Assembly (NCBI GenBank): GCA_946184615.1
Contig: CAMHFN010000008.1
Location: forward strand, 1 to 64,000
Direction: 5' to 3'
DNA: 64,000 nucleotides
Source: an uncultured Bacteroidales bacterium
GTDB taxonomy: Bacteria; Bacteroidota; Bacteroidia; Bacteroidales; F082
The notes under the pieces: generated by a model
Told to the model about the DNA's origin: nothing
The model's input: only the letters and a program-made list of their open reading frames with translations
The model's database searches: none
Shown: one piece after another, positions 25,714 through 35,212 of the stretch
Numbering within the stretch: the first letter of the stretch is position 1
How the letters are laid out: each line of letters opens with the position of its first letter
Made by a program: the position numbers and the translations under genes

Positions 25714-28700
25714 ATGACCCAACTCCACGAATCTGACATAGAGCAGATGCTCATCGAGCAACTGAAAGCCAAAGGCTACCAATACCTCTATGGCCCCGAC
25801 ATTGCGCCTGATGGCGAGACTCCCATGCGTGCTAGCTTTGAGGAGGTGGTGTTGCGCGACAAGTTGGAAAAGGCGGTGAAACGGCTCAATCCATCATTGC
25901 CCTATTCGGTGCAGGACGAGGCGGTGAAAACCGTGTTGCGTATCAGCTCGCCCGATGTGCTGGCCAACAACGAGGATTTTCATCGCTTGCTGACTGAAGG
26001 CGTTCCTGTGTCGGTGTTCAAAGACGGAGTGGAGCGTGGCGAAAGGGTGTGGCTCGTCGACTTCAACGACCCTTGGAACAACGAATTTACTGTGGTCAAC
26101 CAGTTCACCATCATCGAGAACGGCCACAATCGCCGCCCCGATGTGCTGTTGTTTGTGAACGGTCTGCCCTTGGTCATCTTCGAACTGAAAAATGCCGCCG
26201 ACGAGAATGCCACGCTGCAAAGTGCATATCGGCAGATTGAGACCTACAAGCAACAGATTCCATCGCTGTTCACTTATAATGCCCTTGTGGTCATTTCTGA
26301 TGGATTGGAGGCACGGGCAGGCTCGCTTTCGGCGGGTTTCAGCCGCTTCACGGCATGGAAGAGTGAGGACGGCGAGAATGTGGCTTCGAATCTGGTGAGC
26401 GAGTTGGAAGTGTTGGTCAACGGTATGTTGCAGAAGGACACTCTGCTGGATTTGGTGCAGTCGTTCACTGTGTTTGAGAAACAGAAACAAGAAGACTTAA
26501 AGACGGGTCTCACCACCATCAAAACGGTGAAGAAGATTGCCGCCTATCACCAATACTATGCCGTCAACAAGGCGGTGGAATCGACTTTACGAGCCACGGG
26601 CATCAATGCTACTAGTTTGTTCGCCGAATCACCTGCCAATTATGGCTTCAAGACGGTGAAAGAGCAACGGCCTGGCGACCATCGTGCTGGTGTGGTGTGG
26701 CACACGCAGGGTAGTGGCAAGTCATTGACCATGGTGTTCTATACGGGCAAAATCGTGCAGCGGCTCAACAACCCGACCATTGTGGTCATCACCGACCGCA
26801 ACGATTTGGATGACCAGCTTTTCGATACCTTTACGGGCGCAAAGCAACTCTTGAGGCAGACACCTGTCCAAGCCGAAAGTCGTGAGCACTTGAAGAAGCT
26901 TTTGTCGGTGCAGTCAGGCGGTGTTATCTTCACAACCATTCAGAAGTTTCAACCCGAGTCGGGCAATGTTTACGACACACTTACCGACCGCAGCAATGTC
27001 ATCGTGATGGCTGACGAGGCACACCGCACGCAATACGGCTTCAAGGCCAAGACGGTGGACGTGCGCAACGAGGCAGATGAAGTGATTGGCTCGGAAATCA
27101 AATACGGTTTTGCCAAGTATTTACGTGATGCGCTGCCTAATGCCACCTATCTTGGTTTCACAGGAACACCCATTGAGAAAGAGGACAAGAACACGCCAGC
27201 GGTGTTCGGCAATTACATTGACGTTTACGACATTGCACAGGCGGTGGAGGATGGTGCCACGGTGCGCATCTACTATGAAAGCCGTCTCGCCAAAGTGGAA
27301 CTCAGCGATGAAGGCCGCCAGTTGGTGGAAGACCTCGACAAGGAGTTGGAAACCGAGGATATGAACGATGTCCAAAAGGCCAAGGCGAAGTGGACACAGC
27401 TGGAAGCACTGATTGGCAGTCCCAACCGTTTGAAAAACATTGCCAAGGATATTGTCACGCATTTCGAGGAGCGACAGAAAGTGTTTGAAGGCAAGGCGAT
27501 GGTAGTGGCGATGAGCCGCCGTATCGCCGCCGAGTTGTACGATGAAATTATCAAATTGCGTCCCGAGTGGCATTCCGATGACCTGGCCAAAGGTGCCGTA
27601 AAGGTGGTGATGACCTCTTCGGCATCCGATGGTGCAAAGATAGCCAAGCACCATACCACCAAGGAGCAACGCCGTGCGTTGGCCGAGCGTATGAAAGATC
27701 CCGACGATGAGCTGAAGCTCGTCATTGTGCGCGATATGTGGCTCACCGGTTTCGATGTGCCATGCCTGCACACGCTTTACATCGACAAGCCCATGCAGGG
27801 TCACAACCTGATGCAGGCTATCGCCCGCGTGAACCGTGTTTATAAAGACAAGCCTGGCGGTTTGGTGGTCGATTATTTGGGCATCGCGGCAGACTTGAAA
27901 AAGGCCTTGTCGTTCTATTCCGACTCGGGTGGTAAAGGCGACCCGACACAACAACAGGAACAGGCCGTGGCCTTGATGCAGGAGAAGCTGGAAGTGGTGG
28001 AGCAGATGTTCTATGGCTTTGACTACAAGCAATACTTCACTGCCGACACCGCTGGGAAGCTCTCGTGGATTCTAAAAGCCGAAGATTTCATTTTAAGTTT
28101 GGACGATGGCAAGAAGCGTTTTGTCAACGAAGTGACAGCCTTGGGCAAAGCCTTCGCTTTGGCCATCCCGCAGGATGCCGCCATGGATGTGAAGGATGAG
28201 GTGGCATTCTTCCAAGCTGTGAAAGCCCGTCTTTGCAAGTTTGACCAGACTAACTCTGGTAAAACAGATGAGGAGATAGAAACCACTATACGCCAAGTCA
28301 TTGATAAGGCATTGATTTCAGAAAAAGTCATCGATTTATTTGATGCGGCAGGTATCAAGAAACCCGATATTTCCATTCTTTCAGAAGAGTTCCTGATGGA
28401 ATTGAAAGGCATGGAGCATAAGAACATCGCCTTGGAGGTGTTACGAAAGCTGTTGGAAGGTGAAATCAAGGCACGTTCCAAGTTCAATGTGGTGGAAGGG
28501 CGCACGTTGATGGAGATGCTTGACGGCTCCATCACGCGTTATCACAACAAAATCATCACTGCCGCCGAAGTTATCGATGAGCTGATCAAACTCAGCAAAA
28601 CCATTGTGGAGAAAGACAAAGAGGCTGATGACATGGGCTTGACCACCTACGAATATGCATTCTATTCTGCCGTTGCCGACAACGAAAGCGCGAAAGAGCT

Positions 28701-28929
28701 GATGGGGAAGGACAAACTCCGTGAATTGGCGGTGGTATTGACCGAAACCATCCGCAAGAATTCATCCATTGACTGGACCATCAAGGAGAATGTTCGGGCA
28801 AAGATGAAAGTGGCTGTAAAACGGCTGTTGCGCAAATACGGTTATCCACCCGATATGCAACAATTAGCTACTGAGACAGTTTTGAAACAAGCCGAGAAAA
28901 TTGCAGAAGAGATTCTTGCTTCTTTTTAA
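25714..28929 (+). CDS. hsdR: Type I restriction endonuclease motor subunit, HsdR
   Basis: A 1071-residue restriction and translocation subunit. The N-terminal nuclease has the PD-(D/E)XK residues D143 (RRPDVLLF) and E157-x-K159 (VIFELKN), with the downstream QxxxY motif (QIETY). The SF2 helicase core follows: Walker A HTQGSGKS (330-337), DEAH box ADEAHRTQYG (about 433), GFTGTPIE motif III (about 480) and the motif VI region ARVNRVYKDKPGG (about 705). The C-terminal helical part would dock on HsdM/HsdS. All key residues seem intact. Its stop overlaps the end of the opposite-strand TPR gene by 4 nt. Confidence 0.93.
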   Translation: MTQLHESDIEQMLIEQLKAKGYQYLYGPDIAPDGETPMRASFEEVVLRDKLEKAVKRLNPSLPYSVQDEAVKTVLRISSPDVLANNEDFHRLLTEGVPVSVFKDGVERGERVWLVDFNDPWNNEFTVVNQFTIIENGHNRRPDVLLFVNGLPLVIFELKNAADENATLQSAYRQIETYKQQIPSLFTYNALVVISDGLEARAGSLSAGFSRFTAWKSEDGENVASNLVSELEVLVNGMLQKDTLLDLVQSFTVFEKQKQEDLKTGLTTIKTVKKIAAYHQYYAVNKAVESTLRATGINATSLFAESPANYGFKTVKEQRPGDHRAGVVWHTQGSGKSLTMVFYTGKIVQRLNNPTIVVITDRNDLDDQLFDTFTGAKQLLRQTPVQAESREHLKKLLSVQSGGVIFTTIQKFQPESGNVYDTLTDRSNVIVMADEAHRTQYGFKAKTVDVRNEADEVIGSEIKYGFAKYLRDALPNATYLGFTGTPIEKEDKNTPAVFGNYIDVYDIAQAVEDGATVRIYYESRLAKVELSDEGRQLVEDLDKELETEDMNDVQKAKAKWTQLEALIGSPNRLKNIAKDIVTHFEERQKVFEGKAMVVAMSRRIAAELYDEIIKLRPEWHSDDLAKGAVKVVMTSSASDGAKIAKHHTTKEQRRALAERMKDPDDELKLVIVRDMWLTGFDVPCLHTLYIDKPMQGHNLMQAIARVNRVYKDKPGGLVVDYLGIAADLKKALSFYSDSGGKGDPTQQQEQAVALMQEKLEVVEQMFYGFDYKQYFTADTAGKLSWILKAEDFILSLDDGKKRFVNEVTALGKAFALAIPQDAAMDVKDEVAFFQAVKARLCKFDQTNSGKTDEEIETTIRQVIDKALISEKVIDLFDAAGIKKPDISILSEEFLMELKGMEHKNIALEVLRKLLEGEIKARSKFNVVEGRTLMEMLDGSITRYHNKIITAAEVIDELIKLSKTIVEKDKEADDMGLTTYEYAFYSAVADNESAKELMGKDKLRELAVVLTETIRKNSSIDWTIKENVRAKMKVAVKRLLRKYGYPPDMQQLATETVLKQAEKIAEEILASF

Positions 28930-31019
28930 TTGCTCCTTGAGATCATCACCAAACTCACCTCCACATCATCGTTCTCTGAGATCAGCTCGATCCAGGTGTT
29001 GTTCTCGCTAAACCATTTATATTGGCCGCCGATGCGGAAGATGTAGGTCTTCTCTTCTTCATTCTCGGAGATGGCCAGCACGAAACCGCCGTTCTTGCCA
29101 GCGTCACTGCCGAACGAGACGATCATCGGGAAGCTCTTGCCAGGAGTGATGTTACGGGCTTTGATGACGACGTAGTTGGAACGACGTGAGGCCACATCAA
29201 CAGGATTGAAGGTGAAACGACGTGGTGTGTTGGCCGTCATGGTGAAGGCTTCGGAGTTTAGCTCGTACAACTTGTTTTCTTCAATGAGTCGGTTGATGCG
29301 GTCGATCATCTCAACAGGGTAGGGTTCGCCTAAACCAAGGTCGACGGCTTTGGTGTAGTTCTCCACTGCCTTGTCGAGGGCTTTAGCGTTGTATTGTTTG
29401 TCGCCTTCTTTGATGAAGGTGTTATATTGGGTGCGCAGTGCGGCCATCTTTTGGGTGTTGAGACGCTCTGCCTCAACCAATTTGGCGGAAGCTTCTGCAT
29501 CACCGGGCTTGGCCACCAAGGCGAGGTTGTATTGAGAAACGGCATCGCTGTAGTTCTCGTCGTTCATGAAACGGCTTGCGGCGGCCATGGCTTCGTCGTA
29601 ACGTTGCTGGGCTTCAGCGGCGATTCGGGCAAAGATACCGTCAATTTCTGCGATTTTTGCTGTAGCTGTAGCGTTCTCTGCGTCAATGGTGAACACCTCT
29701 TGGTATTTGGTCTTTGCTTCCACGAGTTTCTCTTCGGCGAAGAGTCCGTCGGCGATGCCAAGCATCTCTTGGATTCTTGCTTGGCGTTCCGCTTCAGCGG
29801 CGGCGGCAGCTTCAGCGGCCAAGCGAGCAGCCTCGGCTTCAGCGGCTAGTCTTGCGGCTTCTTCTTCAGCGGCGATACGTGCGGCTTCAGCTTCTGCTGC
29901 CAGTCTTGCGGCTTCCTCTTCGGCGGCGATACGGGCGGCCTCCTCGGCGGCTAACCTTGCGGCTTCTTCTTCGGCGGCGATACGAGCTGCTTCTGCTTCT
30001 GCTGCGAGTCTTGCTGCTTCTGCTTCTGCTGCTAAACGAGCAGCCTCGGCTTCAGCTGCCAGTCGTGCTGCTTCTTCTTCAGCAGCGATACGGGCGGCCT
30101 CCTCGGCATCTTGTTGGGCGATGAGGGGGTCAAGGCGTGAAATCATTTCGGTGGCGTATGCATCGCCAGCAATGACACTTAGTGCACTTTGATAGTGCGA
30201 CTTGGCATCTTTGTAGGCCTTGTTTTCATAAAGACGGTCAGCTTCGGCAATGTAAGCGTTGTAACGGTCGTTGGTGGCTTTGGAGCCTTGCAGTTCTTGA
30301 AGTCTTGCCATCACTTGACCATCGTTGGGGAAGATTTCCAGTGCTTGGTTCAATTTTTGGATGGCTCCATCGTAGTTTTTGCGAAGGGCAAGGTTGTTGG
30401 CTTCATCCACCAGGGTGTTGAAGCGTGTCACCTTTTCGTTATAGACCGATTGGAGGCGTTTGGCTTCGGCGATACGCTCTTTGGGCAGGTTGTCACTAGG
30501 GAAGATGTCCTTGGCGATTTCAAACTGCATGATGGCGGCATCGAAGTTCTCTTCCTCCAACAACGTGTTGCCTTGAGCGATAGCGGTATCGTAAGCCTCC
30601 TGTTTGTCATGACGTTCTTGAAGGATGGCCCGGATGGCATCGGCTTGAGCGCTCACGTATTTGTCGCCAGGGAAGATGGCAAGTGCTTGTTCGTATTGGG
30701 CAAGGGCTTCTTCGTATTTGTTCTGGGCATTGAGGGCATCACCAGCATCGAGGTGTGCATAGAAAACCTCTTGGCGCTCGCTGTCTTGTTGGATCTTCAC
30801 CAAGGTCTCGTCAAGTTTCTTCTTGGCCTCAGCGTCTTTGGGTTTTTGTTTCAGCGCCATCTCGTAATAGGTCTTGGCACTGATATAGTCCTTGGCGGCG
30901 AATTTGGTATTTCCACTACGCATCAACGATTCATAGCTCTCAGCGTTCTGTGCTTGGACTCCCGTCGAGCAGAGCACCGCCGCTCCAAACAATAATCCAA
31001 ATATAATGTGTCGTTTCAT
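28926..31019 (-). CDS. Secreted/periplasmic TPR protein with long Ala-rich helix
   Basis: A 697-residue protein with a cleavable-type signal peptide (about 1-23). Two TPR-like arrays (about 25-300 and 415-570) flank an alanine-rich segment at 308-405 built from 9-residue AAR(L/I)AAE(A/E)E units. The segment should form a single long charged alpha-helix, as in TolA. The C-terminal 100 residues form a beta-rich domain that is unassigned. It probably works as a scaffold in the periplasm or at the envelope. It is monocistronic and tail-to-tail with hsdR, unrelated to restriction by strand and composition. Confidence 0.75.
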   Translation of the reverse strand: MKRHIIFGLLFGAAVLCSTGVQAQNAESYESLMRSGNTKFAAKDYISAKTYYEMALKQKPKDAEAKKKLDETLVKIQQDSERQEVFYAHLDAGDALNAQNKYEEALAQYEQALAIFPGDKYVSAQADAIRAILQERHDKQEAYDTAIAQGNTLLEEENFDAAIMQFEIAKDIFPSDNLPKERIAEAKRLQSVYNEKVTRFNTLVDEANNLALRKNYDGAIQKLNQALEIFPNDGQVMARLQELQGSKATNDRYNAYIAEADRLYENKAYKDAKSHYQSALSVIAGDAYATEMISRLDPLIAQQDAEEAARIAAEEEAARLAAEAEAARLAAEAEAARLAAEAEAARIAAEEEAARLAAEEAARIAAEEEAARLAAEAEAARIAAEEEAARLAAEAEAARLAAEAAAAAEAERQARIQEMLGIADGLFAEEKLVEAKTKYQEVFTIDAENATATAKIAEIDGIFARIAAEAQQRYDEAMAAASRFMNDENYSDAVSQYNLALVAKPGDAEASAKLVEAERLNTQKMAALRTQYNTFIKEGDKQYNAKALDKAVENYTKAVDLGLGEPYPVEMIDRINRLIEENKLYELNSEAFTMTANTPRRFTFNPVDVASRRSNYVVIKARNITPGKSFPMIVSFGSDAGKNGGFVLAISENEEEKTYIFRIGGQYKWFSENNTWIELISENDDVEVSLVMISRSN
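29805..30098 (-). repeat. Eleven 27-bp units encoding an Ala/Glu/Arg helix
   Basis: Eleven tandem units encode AAR(L/I)AAE(A/E)E, and the sixth lacks one residue (AARLAAEE). The region sits inside the TPR protein gene. Units are close enough in DNA sequence to recombine, so copy number may vary and assemblies may collapse here. Long antisense ORFs over it are artefacts of its composition. Confidence 0.85.
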
Positions 31020-31044
31020 ATTCTTGTTTCTTACTTCTGTCTTC

Positions 31045-31695
31045 TTAACTTATTAATCCATCTTTTATTGTAATGGTTCTGTCCGACATAGCGGCCAATT
31101 CTGGGTTGTGTGTCACAATAACGAAAGTCTGTCCCAACTCGTCCCTCAGTTTAAAAAAGAGATGATGCAGTTCCTTTGCCGAGGTGGAATCGAGGTTGCC
31201 TGAGGGCTCGTCAGCCAATACCACGGCGGGTTTGTTGATCAAGGCACGGGCTACAGCGATGCGTTGCTGCTCGCCACCTGAGAGTTGCGAAGGCTTATGG
31301 TCTTTTCGTTCTGTAAGATTAAGGTAATCAAGTAGTTGCATAGCATGTTCTGTGGCTTTTTCTTTGGAGGTCCCTCCGATATAGGCGGGGATACAGATGT
31401 TCTCCAAGGCGGTAAACTCAGGCAGCAGGTGATGGAACTGAAACACAAATCCGATTTTTTTGTTTCTGAATTCGGCCAACGCCCTGTCGTTAAGTTGGTT
31501 GACTTCTTTGTCGTCGATAAGCAACGAACCTTTGTTCGCGCGATCCAGGGTGCCCAAGATGTGGAGTAGGGTGGATTTGCCCGCCCCGGAAGCTCCCACA
31601 ATGCTCACAATCTCTTTTTTCTCGATATGGAGGTCGATGCCTTTCAACACTTCAAGACTGCCGAACGATTTGTGTATGCCTGTTGCTCTGATCAT
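31045..31695 (-). CDS. ABC transporter ATPase, LolD-like
   Basis: A 216-residue ABC ATPase with Walker [10 protein letters not shown] (about 37-45), Q-loop [10 protein letters not shown], signature LSGGEQQR, Walker [13 protein letters not shown] and switch THNPE. It belongs to the LolD/MacB-type subfamily, in which the ATPase powers lipoprotein release or efflux with a partner permease. No permease is adjacent, so the partner must lie elsewhere. The ATG at 31695 follows a minus-strand TATCTTTG at 31713-31720; an ORF extending to 31764 lacks homology at its start. EamA and pnuC lie upstream. Confidence 0.85.
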   Translation of the reverse strand: MIRATGIHKSFGSLEVLKGIDLHIEKKEIVSIVGASGAGKSTLLHILGTLDRANKGSLLIDDKEVNQLNDRALAEFRNKKIGFVFQFHHLLPEFTALENICIPAYIGGTSKEKATEHAMQLLDYLNLTERKDHKPSQLSGGEQQRIAVARALINKPAVVLADEPSGNLDSTSAKELHHLFFKLRDELGQTFVIVTHNPELAAMSDRTITIKDGLIS

Positions 31696-31712
31696 GCTTT
31701 GCGATTTGGGCG

Positions 31713-31720
31713 CAAAGATA
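31713..31720 (-). promoter_or_regulatory. -7 promoter element before the LolD-like gene
   Basis: Minus-strand TATCTTTG lies 17 bases before the chosen start codon of the ABC ATPase, in the gap after the EamA gene. It supports that start and suggests independent transcription; no matching -33 element was found. Confidence 0.4.
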
Positions 31721-31726
31721 CGCAAA

Positions 31727-32647
31727 TTATTTCTCTTTCTCCACGTTAAGCATAACAATTGCAAAAAGCATCACAAAAATTGCAGTCCACTGTACCGGGG
31801 AATACACTGTTTTGTTGACGAAGTAGTCCAAGACAACGGCCGTGATCGGGTACATCAGCTCCAGGAAGGTTGAGAGCGAAGCTTTTACATGTCGCAGACC
31901 GTAATAATAAAGGAAGATGGCACCTGAGCCAGTGGTTAAACCAATGAGTGCGATGAAGAGCCAGTTGCGCGGTGTGATTTGTGAGAAATCTCCGATATGG
32001 CCAGTGAACAACACGATGAAAAGCATGATCAAGGTGGTGAAACCATAGCGGAAAAAGGTGGAGCTGACGAAGGAATAGTTGCCCAGGATTTTCTTTGAGA
32101 ACACGGTTGAACTGCCGAAGGAAAACGCTGCAAGAAGCGAAAGAAAGGCCGCATAAAGGGTGGTGATGCCCTCGGTGGTGAAGTCAGGTAGTGCCCAACC
32201 AAACGTCATGAAATATCCGGCAATAAGTGCGATGGAAGCCCATAACAAGAAATGCCTTTTGATACGTTCTTTCAAGATGATACGGGCCAAGATGACGGCG
32301 AAGACAGGCTGTAGTTTTTGCAGGAGCACAATGACAGAAAGACTGTTGAAGTGCATGAGGAACAGCGATTTCACGATGGCCAAGGTGCCTAATGCGCCAC
32401 CGAATAGGGCGATCAGGGTGAAATAGAGCAGGTCGGACTTCGACATGGTCTTCAGATGGCGGTATTCCCTGAAAAAGAATACGTTCATCAACAGGAATGG
32501 GAAGAGGTGGATGACGAAGACCACAAAAGCCGTATTGAGATTGTAAAGCTGTGGGGTGAGCAAAATGCCGTCCACACCCCAGAGCATGGCGGAAAGGGCC
32601 ACGGCCAAAGCCCCGATTAATTTAGTGTTCTGTTGTTGATCTTTCAT
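31727..32647 (-). CDS. EamA-family (DMT) transporter
   Basis: A 306-residue inner-membrane protein with ten predicted helices arranged as two EamA repeats, beginning [20 protein letters not shown]. The second repeat shows [19 protein letters not shown] and a terminal [16 protein letters not shown]. Such transporters move small metabolites, but the substrate cannot be read from sequence. Start ATG (MKDQQQ) at 32647 overlaps the pnuC stop by ATGA; the longer ORF to 32806 lies inside pnuC and was rejected. Translational coupling with pnuC is likely. Confidence 0.82.
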   Translation of the reverse strand: MKDQQQNTKLIGALAVALSAMLWGVDGILLTPQLYNLNTAFVVFVIHLFPFLLMNVFFFREYRHLKTMSKSDLLYFTLIALFGGALGTLAIVKSLFLMHFNSLSVIVLLQKLQPVFAVILARIILKERIKRHFLLWASIALIAGYFMTFGWALPDFTTEGITTLYAAFLSLLAAFSFGSSTVFSKKILGNYSFVSSTFFRYGFTTLIMLFIVLFTGHIGDFSQITPRNWLFIALIGLTTGSGAIFLYYYGLRHVKASLSTFLELMYPITAVVLDYFVNKTVYSPVQWTAIFVMLFAIVMLNVEKEK

Positions 32648-33357
32648 CTTTGTAGCTTGTCGTTCGCGATGGCTTCCTTTTCCCAACGCACACACATGAT
32701 GAGAGAATTCACTAAATAGACGATATACATCATTGTGATTGGGAAATTGCCTGCCTTGATATACATGAAAATGCTGATGCAGTTGATGGCAATCCAAATC
32801 CACCATTGTTCGCTGAACATCTTGACCATCAGGATCATGGCAATGACTTGCATGACCGCCTTGGCTGCATCGGCGAATGGTGCCAAATCGTTGGTGAATC
32901 GCTTCATGATCAAACCAACGGCGACCGTGCCAATCAGGATAGCCATGAGGCTGACCATACGGACCTTGTTCGACGCATGTCGTTTTATGACCTCATGGGT
33001 CTCTTTGTTCATGTTTTTCGCCCAAGTGAAGAACCCGACAAACTGCATGATGAAGTTGTAAATCGTCACCCCCATGTCAGCGTAGAGCCTGGATATCAGT
33101 GTGATGTAAATCATTAAGCTACAGTGGATAAATCCAAAGAGATAGTTGGAGAGTTTGCCTTTGCCTCCCAACACCACGTTGATGATCCCGCAAGCCGAAG
33201 CCACGATATGTATCCAATAAAAACGGTCGTCACTCTTGTCGTACTTGAATAGGATGGACATGATGGTGATGATGGCACAGACGGATACCAGCCAGATGAC
33301 ATCAAACGGTTTCCAACCTGAGAGTTCTTCTTTTACAAGGGCTTTGATTTTTTGCAT
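32644..33357 (-). CDS. pnuC: PnuC-type nicotinamide riboside transporter
   Basis: A 237-residue membrane protein with seven to eight helices and PnuC signatures: GKGKLSNYLFGFIHCSLM (about 65-83), NFIMQFVGFFTWAKN (about 102-116), EQWWIWIAINCISIFMYIKAG (about 185, in part) and MMYIVYLVNS at the end. PnuC proteins facilitate uptake of nicotinamide riboside, or of thiamine (PnuT) or riboflavin (PnuX) in related forms. The partner kinase that would trap the substrate is not adjacent. A minus-strand TACTTTTG promoter element (33378-33385) precedes it. Confidence 0.82.
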   Translation of the reverse strand: MQKIKALVKEELSGWKPFDVIWLVSVCAIITIMSILFKYDKSDDRFYWIHIVASACGIINVVLGGKGKLSNYLFGFIHCSLMIYITLISRLYADMGVTIYNFIMQFVGFFTWAKNMNKETHEVIKRHASNKVRMVSLMAILIGTVAVGLIMKRFTNDLAPFADAAKAVMQVIAMILMVKMFSEQWWIWIAINCISIFMYIKAGNFPITMMYIVYLVNSLIMCVRWEKEAIANDKLQR

Positions 33358-33377
33358 TTTCCTTGTCTTTTAGACTG

Positions 33378-33405
33378 CAAAAGTAGGAAATATTCTGTAT
33401 CTTTG
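33378..33405. promoter_or_regulatory. Divergent -7 elements for pnuC and nth
   Basis: Minus-strand TACTTTTG (33378-33385) faces pnuC, and plus-strand TATCTTTG (33398-33405) faces the endonuclease III gene. The two lie 12 bases apart, so RNA polymerase occupancy at one should interfere with the other. For nth this implies a nearly leaderless mRNA. Confidence 0.5.
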
Positions 33406-33414
33406 CACATGGCA

Positions 33415-34068
33415 ATGAAAAACACAAAGATTCAACAGAAATACGATGCTTTTGTGGATTATTTCCAGGAGCACATGCCTTTGGCGGCGTCGGAATTGAA
33501 GTATCATAACCCTTACGAGTTGCTCGTTGCGGTGATTCTGTCGGCACAATGTACTGACAAACGGGTGAACATGACCACTCCGGCTTTGTTTGAGCGATTC
33601 CCCAATCCGGAAACCATGGCGGCTTCCACTGTTGAGGAGATCTATACCTATATCAAGTCGATTTCGTATCCGAACAACAAATCGAAAAACCTCCTAGGCA
33701 TGGCTCAAAGTTTGGTGAGCGACTTTGGTGGTGTTGTACCCGACAATAGGGAAGACCTTCAACGTTTGCCAGGGGTGGGGCGTAAGACCGCCAACGTGAT
33801 GATGGCAGTGGCCTTTCAGCAGCCCGCCATGCCGGTTGATACACACGTGTTTCGCGTGTCTAACCGTATCGGGCTGACCAAAAACTCCAAGAATGTCACC
33901 GAAACGGAACGAACACTGGTGAAACATTTCCCTCAAGAGGTGCTTTCCAATGCGCATCATTGGCTTATCCTTCATGGACGTTATGTGTGCCATGCTAGGA
34001 AACCGCTTTGTGAAAAATGTGGAATTACAGCTATTTGTGATTATTATAAAAAAGAATTTGGAAAATAA
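33415..34068 (+). CDS. nth: Endonuclease III (DNA glycosylase/AP lyase)
   Basis: A 217-residue base-excision repair enzyme that removes oxidised pyrimidines and cleaves AP sites. It has SAQCTD near residue 44, the helix-hairpin-helix LPGVGRKTAN with catalytic Lys, the catalytic Asp in VDTHVFRVSNR, and a C-terminal 4Fe-4S cluster (C-x6-C-x2-C-x5-C in CHARKPLCEKCGITAIC). Two ATGs (33409 and 33415) are possible; the second is preferred because the predicted transcription start lies near 33411. RecA follows 92 nt downstream with its own promoter. Confidence 0.92.
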   Translation: MKNTKIQQKYDAFVDYFQEHMPLAASELKYHNPYELLVAVILSAQCTDKRVNMTTPALFERFPNPETMAASTVEEIYTYIKSISYPNNKSKNLLGMAQSLVSDFGGVVPDNREDLQRLPGVGRKTANVMMAVAFQQPAMPVDTHVFRVSNRIGLTKNSKNVTETERTLVKHFPQEVLSNAHHWLILHGRYVCHARKPLCEKCGITAICDYYKKEFGK

Positions 34069-34076
34069 TTCAACAT

Positions 34077-34110
34077 TTTGAACAATTCCTAGATAGTTTT
34101 GTTATCTTTG
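34077..34110 (+). promoter_or_regulatory. recA promoter
   Basis: TTTG (34077-34080), a 22-nt spacer and TATCTTTG (34103-34110) lie 50 nt before the recA ATG. No obvious LexA-type palindrome was recognised here. Confidence 0.55.
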
Positions 34111-34160
34111 CTGCTTGGATAAATAGCGAAATAATTAGTAATAATAAAAAATAAACAGTT

Positions 34161-35186
34161 ATGACAACAGAAAAATCACAAGAAGATGCTCAAAAAATCA
34201 AGCAGGAGAAGCTAAAAGCTTTGGAAGCTACTTTGGGCAACATTGAAAAGAATTTTGGTAAAGGTAGCATCATGCGCCTGGGTGCCGAGGCGGAAAAGAT
34301 GGAATCCATCTCCACGGGTTCCATTGGTCTTGACTACGCCCTTGGCGTGGGAGGGCTACCCAAAGGAAGAATCATTGAAATTTACGGACCTGAAAGTTCG
34401 GGTAAGACCACTTTGGCGTTGCATGTCGTCGCCGAAGCGCAAAAGAAAGGTGGCATTGCTGCCTTTATCGATGCAGAACATGCGTTCGACCGTTTTTATG
34501 CTGCCAAACTCGGAGTCGATGTTGAAAACCTGCTGATTTCGCAGCCCGACTATGGTGAGCAAGCTTTGGAGATTGCCGAGAATTTGATTCGTTCCGGGGC
34601 TATCGATGTTATCGTGGTGGACTCCGTGGCAGCCCTCACGCCTAAGAGCGAATTGGAAGGGGAGATGGGCGACAGCAAGATGGGTCTTCAGGCACGACTG
34701 ATGTCCCAAGCGATGCGTAAACTTACCGCCACCATCAACAAAACGGGATGTATCTGTATTTTTATCAATCAGTTGCGTGAGAAACTTGGGGTGTTATTTG
34801 GCAATCCCGAAACGACCACAGGCGGTAATGCGCTTAAGTTCTACAGCTCAGTGCGTCTTGATATCCGTAAGGTCAGCCAGATCAAAGACGGTGAGAATGT
34901 CACAGGAAGCCGTGTGAAGGTCAAAGTGGTGAAAAACAAGGTGGCTCCTCCGTTCCGTAAAGCGGAATTCGACATCCTCTATGGCGAAGGCATCTCCCGT
35001 ACGGGTGAGATTATCGATCTTGGCGTAGAGACAGGTGTCATCAAAAAGAGTGGCTCCTGGTTCAGTTATGGCGACTCCAAGCTGGCGCAAGGTCGTGATG
35101 CTGCAAAACGCCTCATCGAAGACAATCCTGAGTTGGCGGAGGAGTTGTCACAGAAAATTCTGGAAGCACTGGAAAAAACCGAATGA
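34161..35186 (+). CDS. recA: Recombinase A
   Basis: A 341-residue RecA, close to the usual 340-350. Clear features: GKGSIMRLG near the N-terminus, Walker [10 protein letters not shown] (about 75-83), Walker [13 protein letters not shown], the L1/L2 loops ([41 protein letters not shown]) and [17 protein letters not shown]. It forms filaments on single-stranded DNA for strand exchange and SOS signalling. It has its own promoter. A TPR lipoprotein gene follows 26 nt later. Confidence 0.97.
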   Translation: MTTEKSQEDAQKIKQEKLKALEATLGNIEKNFGKGSIMRLGAEAEKMESISTGSIGLDYALGVGGLPKGRIIEIYGPESSGKTTLALHVVAEAQKKGGIAAFIDAEHAFDRFYAAKLGVDVENLLISQPDYGEQALEIAENLIRSGAIDVIVVDSVAALTPKSELEGEMGDSKMGLQARLMSQAMRKLTATINKTGCICIFINQLREKLGVLFGNPETTTGGNALKFYSSVRLDIRKVSQIKDGENVTGSRVKVKVVKNKVAPPFRKAEFDILYGEGISRTGEIIDLGVETGVIKKSGSWFSYGDSKLAQGRDAAKRLIEDNPELAEELSQKILEALEKTE

Positions 35187-35212
35187 GTGTGAATTTAGAT
35201 TTTAGGGTTTGA

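Noticed and set aside
29805..30098. Possible CRISPR array (regular repeats)
   Set aside because: Units are contiguous 27-bp coding repeats without unique spacers.
29394..30995. Plus-strand ORFs rich in Ser/Ala, Leu/Arg or Phe/Val over the TPR gene
   Set aside because: Their composition is the complement of the Ala-repeat coding region; the minus-strand gene explains the DNA.
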